A stretch of 64,000 bases of DNA from NCBI GenBank assembly GCA_964406035.1, contig CAYOQB010000005.1:11594-75593 (forward strand), written 5' to 3'. This DNA is from JAIEPW01 sp964406035 (GTDB taxonomy: Bacteria; Acidobacteriota; Terriglobia; Bryobacterales; Bryobacteraceae). Position 1 is the stretch's first letter. The number at the start of each line of letters is the position of its first letter. Under the pieces are notes generated by a model. That model did not search any database. It saw nothing but the letters and a program-made list of their open reading frames with translations, and was not told the origin of the DNA. The translations under genes were made by a program, and so were the position numbers. This document shows positions 1-7,461 of this stretch, one piece after another.

Positions 1-1317
1 GGCGGCAGCCGGACGCGGGGCGGTCGCCGGAGCCGCGGCTCGCTGAAACGGATGCTCCAGGTGCCAGGAAACCACCTTCCAGTAACCCTCTTCCTTGCTC
101 CACACTTGCGTCAGATAAGTCGGTCCGCCGTTCTCTCTGCGCAACCGCGTGATGGACGCATATTTGTCGCCGAACTGATGGGATACCGCGGGCAGTTCCT
201 CGGCGAGGTCGGTCTTCAACCGCACCCGGCAATCTAACGCCCGAGCGTCATCGTCCGCGAGCTGCTCCAGACTGAAGAGCTTGCCATGCGGGTGCTGGAT
301 GGGCCGAGCTCCGGGAGCGTACAACGGTGCGCCCTGCACGACTTCTTCAAGCGAGTTCACCCTTCCGTAAGCCCGCGCGGCTTTGCGCATCTGCTCCAGA
401 ATTCGCAGGTTTGCGAGATTGCTGTCGATGCTCTCGCCTGTCTGGAACTCCGCCAGGCACGCATAGGAGACGATCGAGAGATACGCGAAGGCCTGCTCCG
501 GCTTGCCGTCTACCAGCCAGCTTTGCAGATAGTCATGAACGGCGTCTTCCAGAGGGGCCGATGCCTTCACACGAGGCGTATCCGGAACCGGAATGTTCAG
601 CGCGACAGAGACGGTTTGTGCCGGCGCGGCAAACAAGCCCAGGAAGTCGCGCCACCATTCCTCAAAACCGTTCCAACGCCTGGCGTGCACTCTCGGGTTG
701 TTCCCGGCGCGAACATCGGAATTCGCAGCCGTCAAGTGACCGTTTACCAGCGCCTTCGGGCCGGAGGAGGAACGATAATCTACGTCGATGTCGGCGCGCC
801 GTCCTGTACGCGTCACCGAGATCTGAATGGACGGGGTCCCCCCCTGCTGCCGGAAGTTGATCGGATAGCCCAGGTGGTAAATGGTGTTGTCGCCGGTGCG
901 CTTGAACTCCTTGGACGCGTAGAGCCGGTCCAGCGCATTCTTCTTGAGCTTCACATAGAGCCGGAACTGATGATCGCCCCGCGAGCCCGGCAACTGCCCG
1001 TGGGCCGACTCCACCATTTCCACCAGGTCCAGCGCCTTGCCCAGCGAAGTCCCGTTCTCCGCCGTGAGCGGAGTGTTCAGCAGCGCGTGAGTGACGGCGT
1101 CGAAGGTCGTGCGCGTGGACAGCGTCAGTGATTCGTAGGTCGCAACGTCCAGCTTCTTCCCAGTAATGCGGCCGAATTCCGTCAGCCAAGCCTGTACCAG
1201 TTTCTTCTGCTCCGGACGCAGGTTCCCGTAGCTACCCTCGGCCGGTCCGGTATACGGGCGTTTCTGGGCAGCCGCGACAGCAACCAGCAGGATAGAGACA
1301 AGCAGACGAATCATCAT
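1..1317 (-). CDS. Exported protein of unknown function (C-terminus cut off)
   Basis: The frame is open from an ATG at 1317 to the window edge, giving at least 439 residues with no stop, so the C-terminus is missing. The N-terminus (MMIRLLVSILLVAVAAAQ) is a typical signal peptide, so the product is probably periplasmic or outer-membrane. No domain is recognised with confidence. The last visible part contains EEGYWKVVSWHLEHPF, which has the look of a SnoaL/NTF2-like fold strand pair, and is followed by an Ala/Pro-rich tail. A second ATG directly follows the first, so the start is uncertain by one codon. The gene lies 65 bases after polA on the same strand and may be co-transcribed with it. Function unknown. 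Confidence 0.75.
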   Translation of the reverse strand, partial: MMIRLLVSILLVAVAAAQKRPYTGPAEGSYGNLRPEQKKLVQAWLTEFGRITGKKLDVATYESLTLSTRTTFDAVTHALLNTPLTAENGTSLGKALDLVEMVESAHGQLPGSRGDHQFRLYVKLKKNALDRLYASKEFKRTGDNTIYHLGYPINFRQQGGTPSIQISVTRTGRRADIDVDYRSSSGPKALVNGHLTAANSDVRAGNNPRVHARRWNGFEEWWRDFLGLFAAPAQTVSVALNIPVPDTPRVKASAPLEDAVHDYLQSWLVDGKPEQAFAYLSIVSYACLAEFQTGESIDSNLANLRILEQMRKAARAYGRVNSLEEVVQGAPLYAPGARPIQHPHGKLFSLEQLADDDARALDCRVRLKTDLAEELPAVSHQFGDKYASITRLRRENGGPTYLTQVWSKEEGYWKVVSWHLEHPFQRAAAPATAPRPAAA

Positions 1318-1382
1318 GGTGGAATCCGGTAAGAAGATGGCGCCCGGCCGCCAACTGGTGTAATTTATTGCATCGGTTCCGG

Positions 1383-3926
1383 CTACTTGGCATCCCGCCA
1401 GTTGTCCCCAACTCCGACCTCCACCAGCAGGGGGACATTCAGGGCGCAGACGCTCTCCATCTCCGCCTTCACCAGCGCTGCAACCTCCGCGGTTTCGGAT
1501 TCCGGCGCCTCGAACACCAATTCGTCGTGTACCTGCAGCAGCATGCGAGCCTCGTACTCGTTCAGCCGCTCCTGAATGCGGATCATCGCCAGCTTGATCA
1601 GGTCCGCCGCCGTGCCCTGCAGCGGCGTGTTCACCGCGGTCCGTTCCGCGAAGCCGCGGGCGTTCGGGTTGCGCGAGTTCATATCGGGAATGGGCCGCTC
1701 GCGCCCCAGCAGCGTTCGCGACATCCCGGTGCGCCGCACGTCGGCGATGGTCTGGTCGATGAAGGTCCGCACTCCCGCGTATCGCTCGAAGTACGCCTTG
1801 ATGTAGCGCTCCGCTTCCTTGCGGTCGATGCCCAACTGCTGCGCCAGCCCGAACGGCGTCTGCCCGTACACGATCCCGAAGTTCACCGCTTTCGCGCTGC
1901 GGCGTTGGTCCGGCGTGATCATGAGCGGGGGCACGCCCAGCACCTCCGCCGCGGTGCGGGTGTGAATGTCCTCGCCGCGGCGGAACGCGTCGGTCAGTAC
2001 CGGATCCCCCGACATATGCGCCAGCAGCCGCAACTCGATCTGCGAATAGTCGGCGACAATCAGCTTCCAGCCGGGCTCCGGCACGAAGGCCGCGCGGATC
2101 TCGCGTCCCAGTCCGGTGCGAATCGGGATGTTCTGCAGGTTCGGATTCGAGGAAGAGAGCCGCCCGGTGGCCGCGCCCGCCGGATTGAACGTCGTATGTA
2201 CGCGTCCCGTTCGCGGATCGATCAACTGCGGCAGTGCGTCGACATACGTTCCCTTCAGTTTGGTCAGTTGCCGGTACTCCAGGACCTTGCGGGCGATCTC
2301 ATGCTCCTCGGCGATCGCCTCCAGGACATCGGCGGCCGTGGACGCCGTCTTGCCCCGGCCATAGCGGCTGACCATCGGGATCGCCAGGTCCTCGAACAGC
2401 ACCTTGCTCAACTGCTGCGGCGAGTTGATATTGAACGGCTTGCCCGAAAGCTGGAAAATTTCCTCCGCCAGCCGCGCGATGTCGAAATCCATGCGCCCGC
2501 CGAGCTCGCGCAGCGCCGCCGGCTCCACCCGGATCCCGGTCAGCTCCATCCCCGCCAGCACCGGCGCGAGCGGCAGATCGATGTGGTCGTAAACCGGTCG
2601 AAGCCCGCGCGCTTCCACCTCCCCGGCCAGCTTCTCGCGCAGCGACAGGATCAGATCCGCCTGCTCGGAGAGGTCGGAGGTGAACTTGCGATCCAGGTGA
2701 ATCTCGCTCAGCACCTCCAGGTTCGCGGCCGACGGCTCCGCCGCCAGCAGGAACCCGTACAGCATCGTGTCGTGCTCGAAAGCCGGAGGATCCAAGCCCA
2801 TCCGCCGGAACTCCACCATCAGGCTCTTGACGTCATGTCCGGTGCGAACCCGCTCCACCAGTTCGCCCGCCAGCGCCAGCGGAAAGCAGCGACCTGAATT
2901 CGCCGCCGACGACAACCCGATCTGCCGCTCGTGCAGGTCCTGCGCCGCGCCCAGCGTAATGGCCAGCGGCGCTGCCGGATCCAGTCCGGAAGCCCACGCC
3001 GCCACCTCTGCCTCGTCCCTCAACTCCGCGTAGTCGCGCGCAACCTCGCTCTGCTCGCCGGATTCCAAATCCTTCAACAGGCTGAAGAACTCCAGTTCTT
3101 TGTAGAGGGCCTTCAGCTCCGCTGTCGAGGGCTCCCGAGACTTCAGCGATTCCAGCTCCACATCCAGCGGCACCGAGGTGTGAATCGTCGCCAGCTCCAG
3201 GCTCAGCCGAATTCGGTCCCGATTGTTCTGCAGACTCTCGCGATACATCTTGCGCTCCACTTCATCGGCGCGGCGCAGCGCTTCCTCGACGCTGCCGAAC
3301 TTCTGGATCAGGTCGCGAGCCCCCTTGTCCCCGATGCCCGGCGCACCCGGTATGTTGTCCACCGCGTCGCCCTTCAACGCCAGCAGGTCGGCCACCTGCC
3401 ACGGCTTCACGCCCATGTACTCCTCTGTGGCCGCGATGTCGTAGACCTTGTCATCCTTCATCGGGTTCAGCATCACTATGCGATCGCTGACCAGTTGCAG
3501 CATGTCCTTGTCGCTCGAAACGATCACGACTTCCATGCCCTTACTCTCCGCCTGCCGCGCCAGCGTCCCGATGACGTCGTCCGCCTCGAAGTTGTCGTAT
3601 TCCAGGATGGGAATGTTCATCGCCGCCACCACCTTGCGGACATACGGAATCTGCTCCAGCAGATCCGCGGGCGTTTCTGTCCGGTTGGCCTTGTATTCAG
3701 TAAACTTTTCGTCGCGGAACGTCGGACCCATGCTCTCGAACACCGCCGCGATGTACTCCGGATGCTGCGTATTCAGCAGCTTCCGCACCATGTTGTGGAA
3801 GATGTAGACCGCCTCCGTGGAGAAACCGCGATGCGTCCGCATCGGCGGCGCGTTCGACCGCGCCCGCGCATGATACGCGCGGAAGATGAACCCGAAGGAA
3901 TCGATCAGAAAAAGGCGGGCGGCCAT
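1383..3926 (-). CDS. polA: DNA polymerase I
   Basis: The 847-residue product matches family A DNA polymerase I, which fills repair gaps and removes RNA primers. The N-terminal ~290 residues carry the 5'-3' exonuclease domain, starting FLIDSFGFIFRAYHA and including FEADDVIGTLA. The C-terminal half has polymerase motif A (DYSQIELRLL), motif B (RRSAKAVNFGIVYGQ) and motif C (QVHDELVFE, with H800-D801-E802). The middle 3'-5' exonuclease-like domain is present in length, but its first motif reads PLAITLGAAQ where proofreading enzymes have a DxE pair, so proofreading is probably lost, as in Taq-type enzymes. The start is the ATG at 3926. A possible -10 hexamer (TACGAT on the minus strand, 3938-3943) lies 11 bases upstream, which would give a very short leader. 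Confidence 0.96.
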   Translation of the reverse strand: MAARLFLIDSFGFIFRAYHARARSNAPPMRTHRGFSTEAVYIFHNMVRKLLNTQHPEYIAAVFESMGPTFRDEKFTEYKANRTETPADLLEQIPYVRKVVAAMNIPILEYDNFEADDVIGTLARQAESKGMEVVIVSSDKDMLQLVSDRIVMLNPMKDDKVYDIAATEEYMGVKPWQVADLLALKGDAVDNIPGAPGIGDKGARDLIQKFGSVEEALRRADEVERKMYRESLQNNRDRIRLSLELATIHTSVPLDVELESLKSREPSTAELKALYKELEFFSLLKDLESGEQSEVARDYAELRDEAEVAAWASGLDPAAPLAITLGAAQDLHERQIGLSSAANSGRCFPLALAGELVERVRTGHDVKSLMVEFRRMGLDPPAFEHDTMLYGFLLAAEPSAANLEVLSEIHLDRKFTSDLSEQADLILSLREKLAGEVEARGLRPVYDHIDLPLAPVLAGMELTGIRVEPAALRELGGRMDFDIARLAEEIFQLSGKPFNINSPQQLSKVLFEDLAIPMVSRYGRGKTASTAADVLEAIAEEHEIARKVLEYRQLTKLKGTYVDALPQLIDPRTGRVHTTFNPAGAATGRLSSSNPNLQNIPIRTGLGREIRAAFVPEPGWKLIVADYSQIELRLLAHMSGDPVLTDAFRRGEDIHTRTAAEVLGVPPLMITPDQRRSAKAVNFGIVYGQTPFGLAQQLGIDRKEAERYIKAYFERYAGVRTFIDQTIADVRRTGMSRTLLGRERPIPDMNSRNPNARGFAERTAVNTPLQGTAADLIKLAMIRIQERLNEYEARMLLQVHDELVFEAPESETAEVAALVKAEMESVCALNVPLLVEVGVGDNWRDAK

Positions 3927-4222
3927 CAGTCGGCATCATCGTATCACGCCGTCGCGCCGGGGGACGCTCCCGGTGCGGGCGAAGGGACAGAGAAAATGCA
4001 GTTAGTCCCACGGGTCCTAGGACAATCCACAGCGCAATTTGTGGCCGTTCAGCCACACCATCAGGACTGAGAGCGTGGTGGTTCCGCCACAGTTGTAACG
4101 GCGGAAGTCTTTTTACATCAAACGGCTAGAGAACTGAGAAGCGTTACTGTTACAATGTCGGTCTCGGAGGAAGATATCGTCAGCCGGGCGAGTTCCGGTC
4201 CGGACTGAGGAGGCTCTTTCAA
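3927..4222. other. Divergent intergenic region polA/lpxC with RNA-hairpin potential
   Basis: This 296-base stretch separates divergent polA and lpxC and holds no convincing gene. On the plus strand it contains a perfect hairpin TGTGGC-N6-GCCACA (4040-4057), a second stem TTCCGCC/GGCGGAA (4082-4106) followed by T5, and a TACAAT hexamer at 4151-4156 that could be the -10 box for lpxC. No good -35 box was found 16-18 bases upstream of that hexamer. The lpxC ribosome-binding site (GAGGAGGC) is at its right end. Confidence 0.5.
4082..4114 (+). terminator. Terminator-like hairpin upstream of lpxC
   Basis: A 7-bp stem TTCCGCC/GGCGGAA encloses an 11-base loop that itself contains GTT/AAC, and is followed by GTCTTTTT. 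It lies between divergent genes, so it does not end any annotated gene on this strand. It could close a short leader transcript, or the resemblance may be chance. Confidence 0.35.
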
Positions 4223-5113
4223 TTGCGCTTTGAAACCACGGTACAACGCCCCGTGGAGGCCAGCGGTATCGGACTTCACAGTGGCGCTCGGGTCCGCATT
4301 CGCATCCTGCCCGCGCCACCTTCCACTGGAATCGTCTTTGTCCGCACGGACCTGAACAACTTCCTGGTCCCGGCAAGCTGGCGGCACGTGGCCAAGGTCA
4401 GCTACGCCACCAGCTTGATGCGGCAGGGCGTCCTGATCTCCACCACCGAACACCTGCTCAGCGTTTTCTATAGCATGGGCGTCGACAACGCCTACGTCGA
4501 GATCGACAATCTGGAGGTGCCCATCCTCGACGGGTCCGGCCAGCCTTTCGTCAAGCTGTTGCGCGAAGCAGGGTTGAAGACCTACCGCCGCCGCAGGCGA
4601 TACCTGCGCATCCGCCGTCCCGTCTCGGTGGAGGACGGCAGCAAGCGCATCAGCATTCTGCCTTCGGACCGCTTCCTGCTCACCTGCGACGTCTTCTTCG
4701 ATCATCCTCAGGTGGGACGCCAGACGCTCGAAATGGAGCTGACGCCGGAGCGCTACGCCTCCGACATCGCCCCCGCGCGCACCTTTGGATTTGAATACGA
4801 GCTCGACAAGATGCGCGAAATGGGCCTGATTCGCGGCGCATCGCTCGAGAACGCGGTCTGCTTCGATCGCACAGCGATTCTGAATCCGGATGGCCTCCGC
4901 TTTCCCGACGAGTGCTGCCGGCACAAGGCCCTGGATCTCATCGGCGATCTGGCGCTGATCGGCCGGCCCCTGCTGGGGCATGTGATCGCCGAACGCGCCG
5001 GCCATGCCATGCACACGGCCCTGGTGGCGAAAATCGCCTCCGACCCCACGTTGTACGAAATCCTCAGTTTCGACCAACTGGCAGACCGCGTGGCCCACGC
5101 GCTGGTGTCCTGA
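4223..5113 (+). CDS. lpxC: UDP-3-O-acyl-N-acetylglucosamine deacetylase
   Basis: LpxC catalyses the committed, zinc-dependent deacetylation in lipid A synthesis, so the organism makes lipopolysaccharide. The 296-residue length fits the family. Visible motifs are TTEHLLS (H77, first zinc ligand), CCRHKALDLIGD (H234 and D238, remaining ligands) and ERAGHAMH (H261, catalytic histidine). DGSGQPFV and RGASLENAV are also conserved family segments. Translation starts at TTG 4223; GAGGAGGC at 4207-4214 is a strong ribosome-binding site that fixes this choice. The following phosphatidyltransferase begins 4 bases after the stop, so the two are probably one operon for envelope lipid synthesis. Confidence 0.96.
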   Translation: MRFETTVQRPVEASGIGLHSGARVRIRILPAPPSTGIVFVRTDLNNFLVPASWRHVAKVSYATSLMRQGVLISTTEHLLSVFYSMGVDNAYVEIDNLEVPILDGSGQPFVKLLREAGLKTYRRRRRYLRIRRPVSVEDGSKRISILPSDRFLLTCDVFFDHPQVGRQTLEMELTPERYASDIAPARTFGFEYELDKMREMGLIRGASLENAVCFDRTAILNPDGLRFPDECCRHKALDLIGDLALIGRPLLGHVIAERAGHAMHTALVAKIASDPTLYEILSFDQLADRVAHALVS

Positions 5114-5117
5114 AGCC

Positions 5118-5681
5118 TTGCGCCGCCACATTCCCAACGCGATCTCGCTGGCGCGCCTGCTGGCCGCTCCCGTCCTGGCGCGCTGGATCTGGAATCGCGA
5201 ATACGAGTACGCCCTCATCCTGCTGGCGGTGGCCGGCCTCACCGACCTGCTCGACGGTTTCCTTTCCCGCCGCTGGAAAGTGGCGTCGCAAAGCGGCGCT
5301 TACCTGGACCCGCTGGCCGACAAGGCGCTGCTGGTTAGCGCCTACATCGCGGGCGGGCTCGATGGCCTGATTCCCGCCTGGCTGATGTGGCTGGTGTTGG
5401 GACGCGATCTGCTGATCCTGTCGATGGTCGCGGCCGGGTTCGCCTTCACCGCGCACCGCTCCTTCCCCCCGGCGCTTACCGGCAAGCTCAGCACCGTGGT
5501 GCAGATCTTCTATGGGCTGGTCCTGCTGTACAACCGCTCCATGCTGGCCGACGAAAATCGGGCCGGTCCGGTGGAGAACGCGATGTTCTGGGCAGTGGCC
5601 GCAATCACCATCGTGAGCGGCCTGGATTACATGGTTCGTGGGTACCGTATGCTGCGCTCCGATCCCGCGGCGAGTGGCTAG
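5118..5681 (+). CDS. CDP-alcohol phosphatidyltransferase family membrane protein
   Basis: An integral membrane enzyme that joins a CDP-activated lipid to an alcohol; PgsA-like phosphatidylglycerophosphate synthase or a cardiolipin synthase are the likely activities. The signature D-x2-D-G-x2-A-R-x8-G-x3-D-x3-D is seen as DLLDGFLSRR ... SGAYLDPLAD, with Ser replacing the usual Ala before Arg. Hydrophobic segments follow (LMWLVLGRDLLILSMVAAG, STVVQIFYGLVLLYN). The start is placed at TTG 5118, four bases after the lpxC stop, because the homologous region begins RRHIPNAISLARL. No clear ribosome-binding site is seen, so translation is probably coupled to lpxC. The exact substrate cannot be told from sequence. 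Confidence 0.85.
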   Translation: MRRHIPNAISLARLLAAPVLARWIWNREYEYALILLAVAGLTDLLDGFLSRRWKVASQSGAYLDPLADKALLVSAYIAGGLDGLIPAWLMWLVLGRDLLILSMVAAGFAFTAHRSFPPALTGKLSTVVQIFYGLVLLYNRSMLADENRAGPVENAMFWAVAAITIVSGLDYMVRGYRMLRSDPAASG

Positions 5682-5783
5682 CGGCGGGGCACGGTGCGCG
5701 GCGATGGGCTTCTCGGGACGAGAGCCGTCTGGACGCCAACTACGAACCTGTGTCATCATCGGTGCGACCACGAGGGTAGTAAT

Positions 5784-5993
5784 ATGGCTGACCGCAAACA
5801 ATTTCAGAACGTCCCGGACCCCGATCCGGAGTTGCTCCAGCTCTTGGAGCAGTCACGCAATCACGTCCTGACTGAAGAGGAACTGCGGGAGCAGAGGGTT
5901 AGCTTTGCTTTCGGAAATGCGCCCGTTTCCAGCGCCGAGCGGATCACCAAGGAAAGCGTTCGAGCCGCGTCAGTTCACATTCGGATGCTCTGA
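5784..5993 (+). CDS. Small conserved-looking protein of unknown function
   Basis: A 69-residue acidic, soluble protein beginning MADRKQFQNVPDPDPELLQ. The central LTEEELREQRVSFAFGNAP and the later ITKESVRAASVHIR resemble a type of short protein I have seen in acidobacteria and cyanobacteria, but I cannot name a family. A GAGGGTAG ribosome-binding site lies about 8 bases before the ATG. The stop is UGA, and the same frame stays open for another 49 codons to 6143, ending at another UGA (see findings). It could be half of a broken 119-residue gene, or a complete small gene followed by relic sequence. Confidence 0.6.
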   Translation: MADRKQFQNVPDPDPELLQLLEQSRNHVLTEEELREQRVSFAFGNAPVSSAERITKESVRAASVHIRML

Positions 5994-6279
5994 GCTGACG
6001 AAGACCAGTCGGCCCGCCAAAGAATCAATGTCCATCGGAATGATCCGGACCTCTGGGGGATAGTGCAAAACGGGCACTTCGATGTTTCAGACCTGACGAA
6101 CTACTTGGGCCGGCTATTGAAACAGCAACTCGCCGATCAGTGAAACACCGGGCCTACCTTGCGAATCGTACCCGCGGCAAGAACCATTTGGCAGTCGCCC
6201 AACGTCGTCGGCCTTGACCTGACCTCTTGGGAGAAAAGGCCTCATTGACGCCCCGCTGGAACAGGGTTAGGCTGAAGAA
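5994..6279 (+). other. Intergenic region with an open-frame relic and a promoter
   Basis: The first 150 bases (5994-6143) continue the frame of the preceding small gene after its UGA, with plausible coding content (segments such as RINVHRNDPDLWG and DLTNYLGRLLKQQL) but no start codon before a GTG at 6063. The remainder contains an inverted repeat GGCCTT/AAGGCC with a long loop and a promoter next to the following gene. Nothing else is recognisable. Confidence 0.4.
6245..6273 (+). promoter_or_regulatory. Sigma-70-type promoter, possibly giving a leaderless mRNA
   Basis: TTGACG (6245-6250), a 17-base spacer, and TAGGCT (6268-6273). The GTG start of the next gene is 7 bases after the -10 box, which is where transcription would be expected to begin. 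The same TTAGGCTGAA element sits just before the start of recG. Confidence 0.5.
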
Positions 6280-6852
6280 GTGAGCGCCCCCGTTGCACGC
6301 TACCGGCCGGCCCGCCAGTATCATACCTGGGCTCTGGTGGCGTTCGCGATGGCTGCGTTCTCCTTCTGGTGCGGCTTGCGCTGGACCCCCGCGTTCCTGC
6401 CCTCCATGCTTTTGCTGCTCTCCAGCGCGCTCATGCTGGTTCTGGCCACCCGTCCCACTATCGAAGTCCACGACGAGCACCTGCGCATCGGGCGCGCCTT
6501 GATCCCCTGGAATCAGATCCGCCGTCTGGACCGCACCGGCTGGATTTCGCCGCTGGTCCTCTACATCACTCTGCTCGAAGACAAGCGCCTGCTGGTGATC
6601 TACCCGGGCGATCTCGAATCCGCCACCAGCCTGTTGCGGCAGTTGCGCCGCAACTCGCGCGAAGCCTTGATCGACGGGATCCCGTACCGGCAGTTCTGGG
6701 GCGAAGCCCTGACCCCCGCTCCGGATCGCGCCCAGCCCGCCCCCAACCGCTACCCCATCCTGCGGCCTGAGGACGAGGCCGAGATCGAACGCATGTTCCA
6801 GCGGTTGAAGACCGTGGGCCACCTGGACCCCAAGAATTCCCCTGACGAGTAG
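6280..6852 (+). CDS. Membrane protein of unknown function with two N-terminal helices
   Basis: A 190-residue protein. Two hydrophobic helices near residues 15-60 (WALVAFAMAAFSFW and PSMLLLLSSALMLVLA) are followed by a soluble part, IEVHDEHLRIGRALIPWNQIRRLD, that has the look of a PH-like (bPH) domain of membrane-bound bacterial proteins. The C-terminal tail is proline-rich and charged. The start is GTG 6280 and there is no ribosome-binding site; the promoter position suggests a leaderless message. It overlaps the next gene by one base, so these two and the ABC exporter downstream probably form one transcript. Function not known. Confidence 0.75.
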   Translation: MSAPVARYRPARQYHTWALVAFAMAAFSFWCGLRWTPAFLPSMLLLLSSALMLVLATRPTIEVHDEHLRIGRALIPWNQIRRLDRTGWISPLVLYITLLEDKRLLVIYPGDLESATSLLRQLRRNSREALIDGIPYRQFWGEALTPAPDRAQPAPNRYPILRPEDEAEIERMFQRLKTVGHLDPKNSPDE

Positions 6853-7457
6853 TGAAGAAGGCCAAATCCAGAGGCCGCGGCCGCGCCTGGCTGATCGTTC
6901 TGGGATTTGCCCTGCTGCTGTTCTTCACCCGCGCCGCCTGGCTGGGCTGGATGGGCGACGCGCTGGTGCAATCGGAAGAGCCCAGACGCGCCGACGCCAT
7001 CCTCGTCCTCGCCGGCGATGCCTGGGGCAATCGTATCCGCAAAGGCGCCGATCTCTCGCGACAGGGCTTCGCGCCCCTGGTGTTCGTCAGCGGACCCGAG
7101 GGGCTGTACGGCTTCCATGAAAGCGAGCTCGCCATCCGCTACGCGGTGAAGCAGGGCTATCCCGAGGATATGTTTGTCGCGCTGCCCAACACCGCGCGCT
7201 CCACCGCCGAAGAGGCGGAGCAGATCCTGCCGCGATTGGAGCAGCGAGGCGTGAAGTCCCTGATTCTGGTCACCAGCAACTATCACACCCGCCGCGCTGG
7301 GGCCACCTTCCGCGGACGCGCCGGAAACATGAACATCACCGTGGTCGCCGCCCCGGACCGGACCTTCGATCCCGCAAACTGGTGGAAGTCCCGCGACGGG
7401 CAGAAACAGTGGTTCTTTGAGGCCACCAAGAGCCTCGCGTCCGTGCTTGGAATTTGA
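6852..7457 (+). CDS. YdcF/ElyC-type DUF218 membrane-anchored protein
   Basis: The 201-residue product has a basic N-terminus, one membrane helix (WLIVLGFALLLFFTRAAWLGW) and a DUF218/YdcF-type domain. Family signatures are ADAILVLAGD, NTARSTAEEAEQIL and LVTSNYHTRRA, the last being the usual family-defining stretch. Members are associated with envelope carbohydrate or vancomycin-related processes (SanA, ElyC), but the reaction is not established. The start is GTG 6852, overlapping the previous stop by one base. It is followed four bases later by an MsbA-like exporter, which suits a role in the envelope. Confidence 0.85.
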   Translation: MKKAKSRGRGRAWLIVLGFALLLFFTRAAWLGWMGDALVQSEEPRRADAILVLAGDAWGNRIRKGADLSRQGFAPLVFVSGPEGLYGFHESELAIRYAVKQGYPEDMFVALPNTARSTAEEAEQILPRLEQRGVKSLILVTSNYHTRRAGATFRGRAGNMNITVVAAPDRTFDPANWWKSRDGQKQWFFEATKSLASVLGI

Positions 7458-7461
7458 ACGC

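Noticed and set aside
1368..2897. 509-codon open frame on the strand opposite polA
   Set aside because: It is antisense to conserved polymerase motifs, has no family resemblance and is rich in Arg/His/Gln as expected for the reverse frame of high-GC coding DNA.
5991..5993. UGA at the end of the 5784 gene as a selenocysteine codon
   Set aside because: No stem-loop with an apical G-U type loop at the right distance after the UGA, and no selenocysteine genes in the window; nonsense mutation or two genes is simpler.
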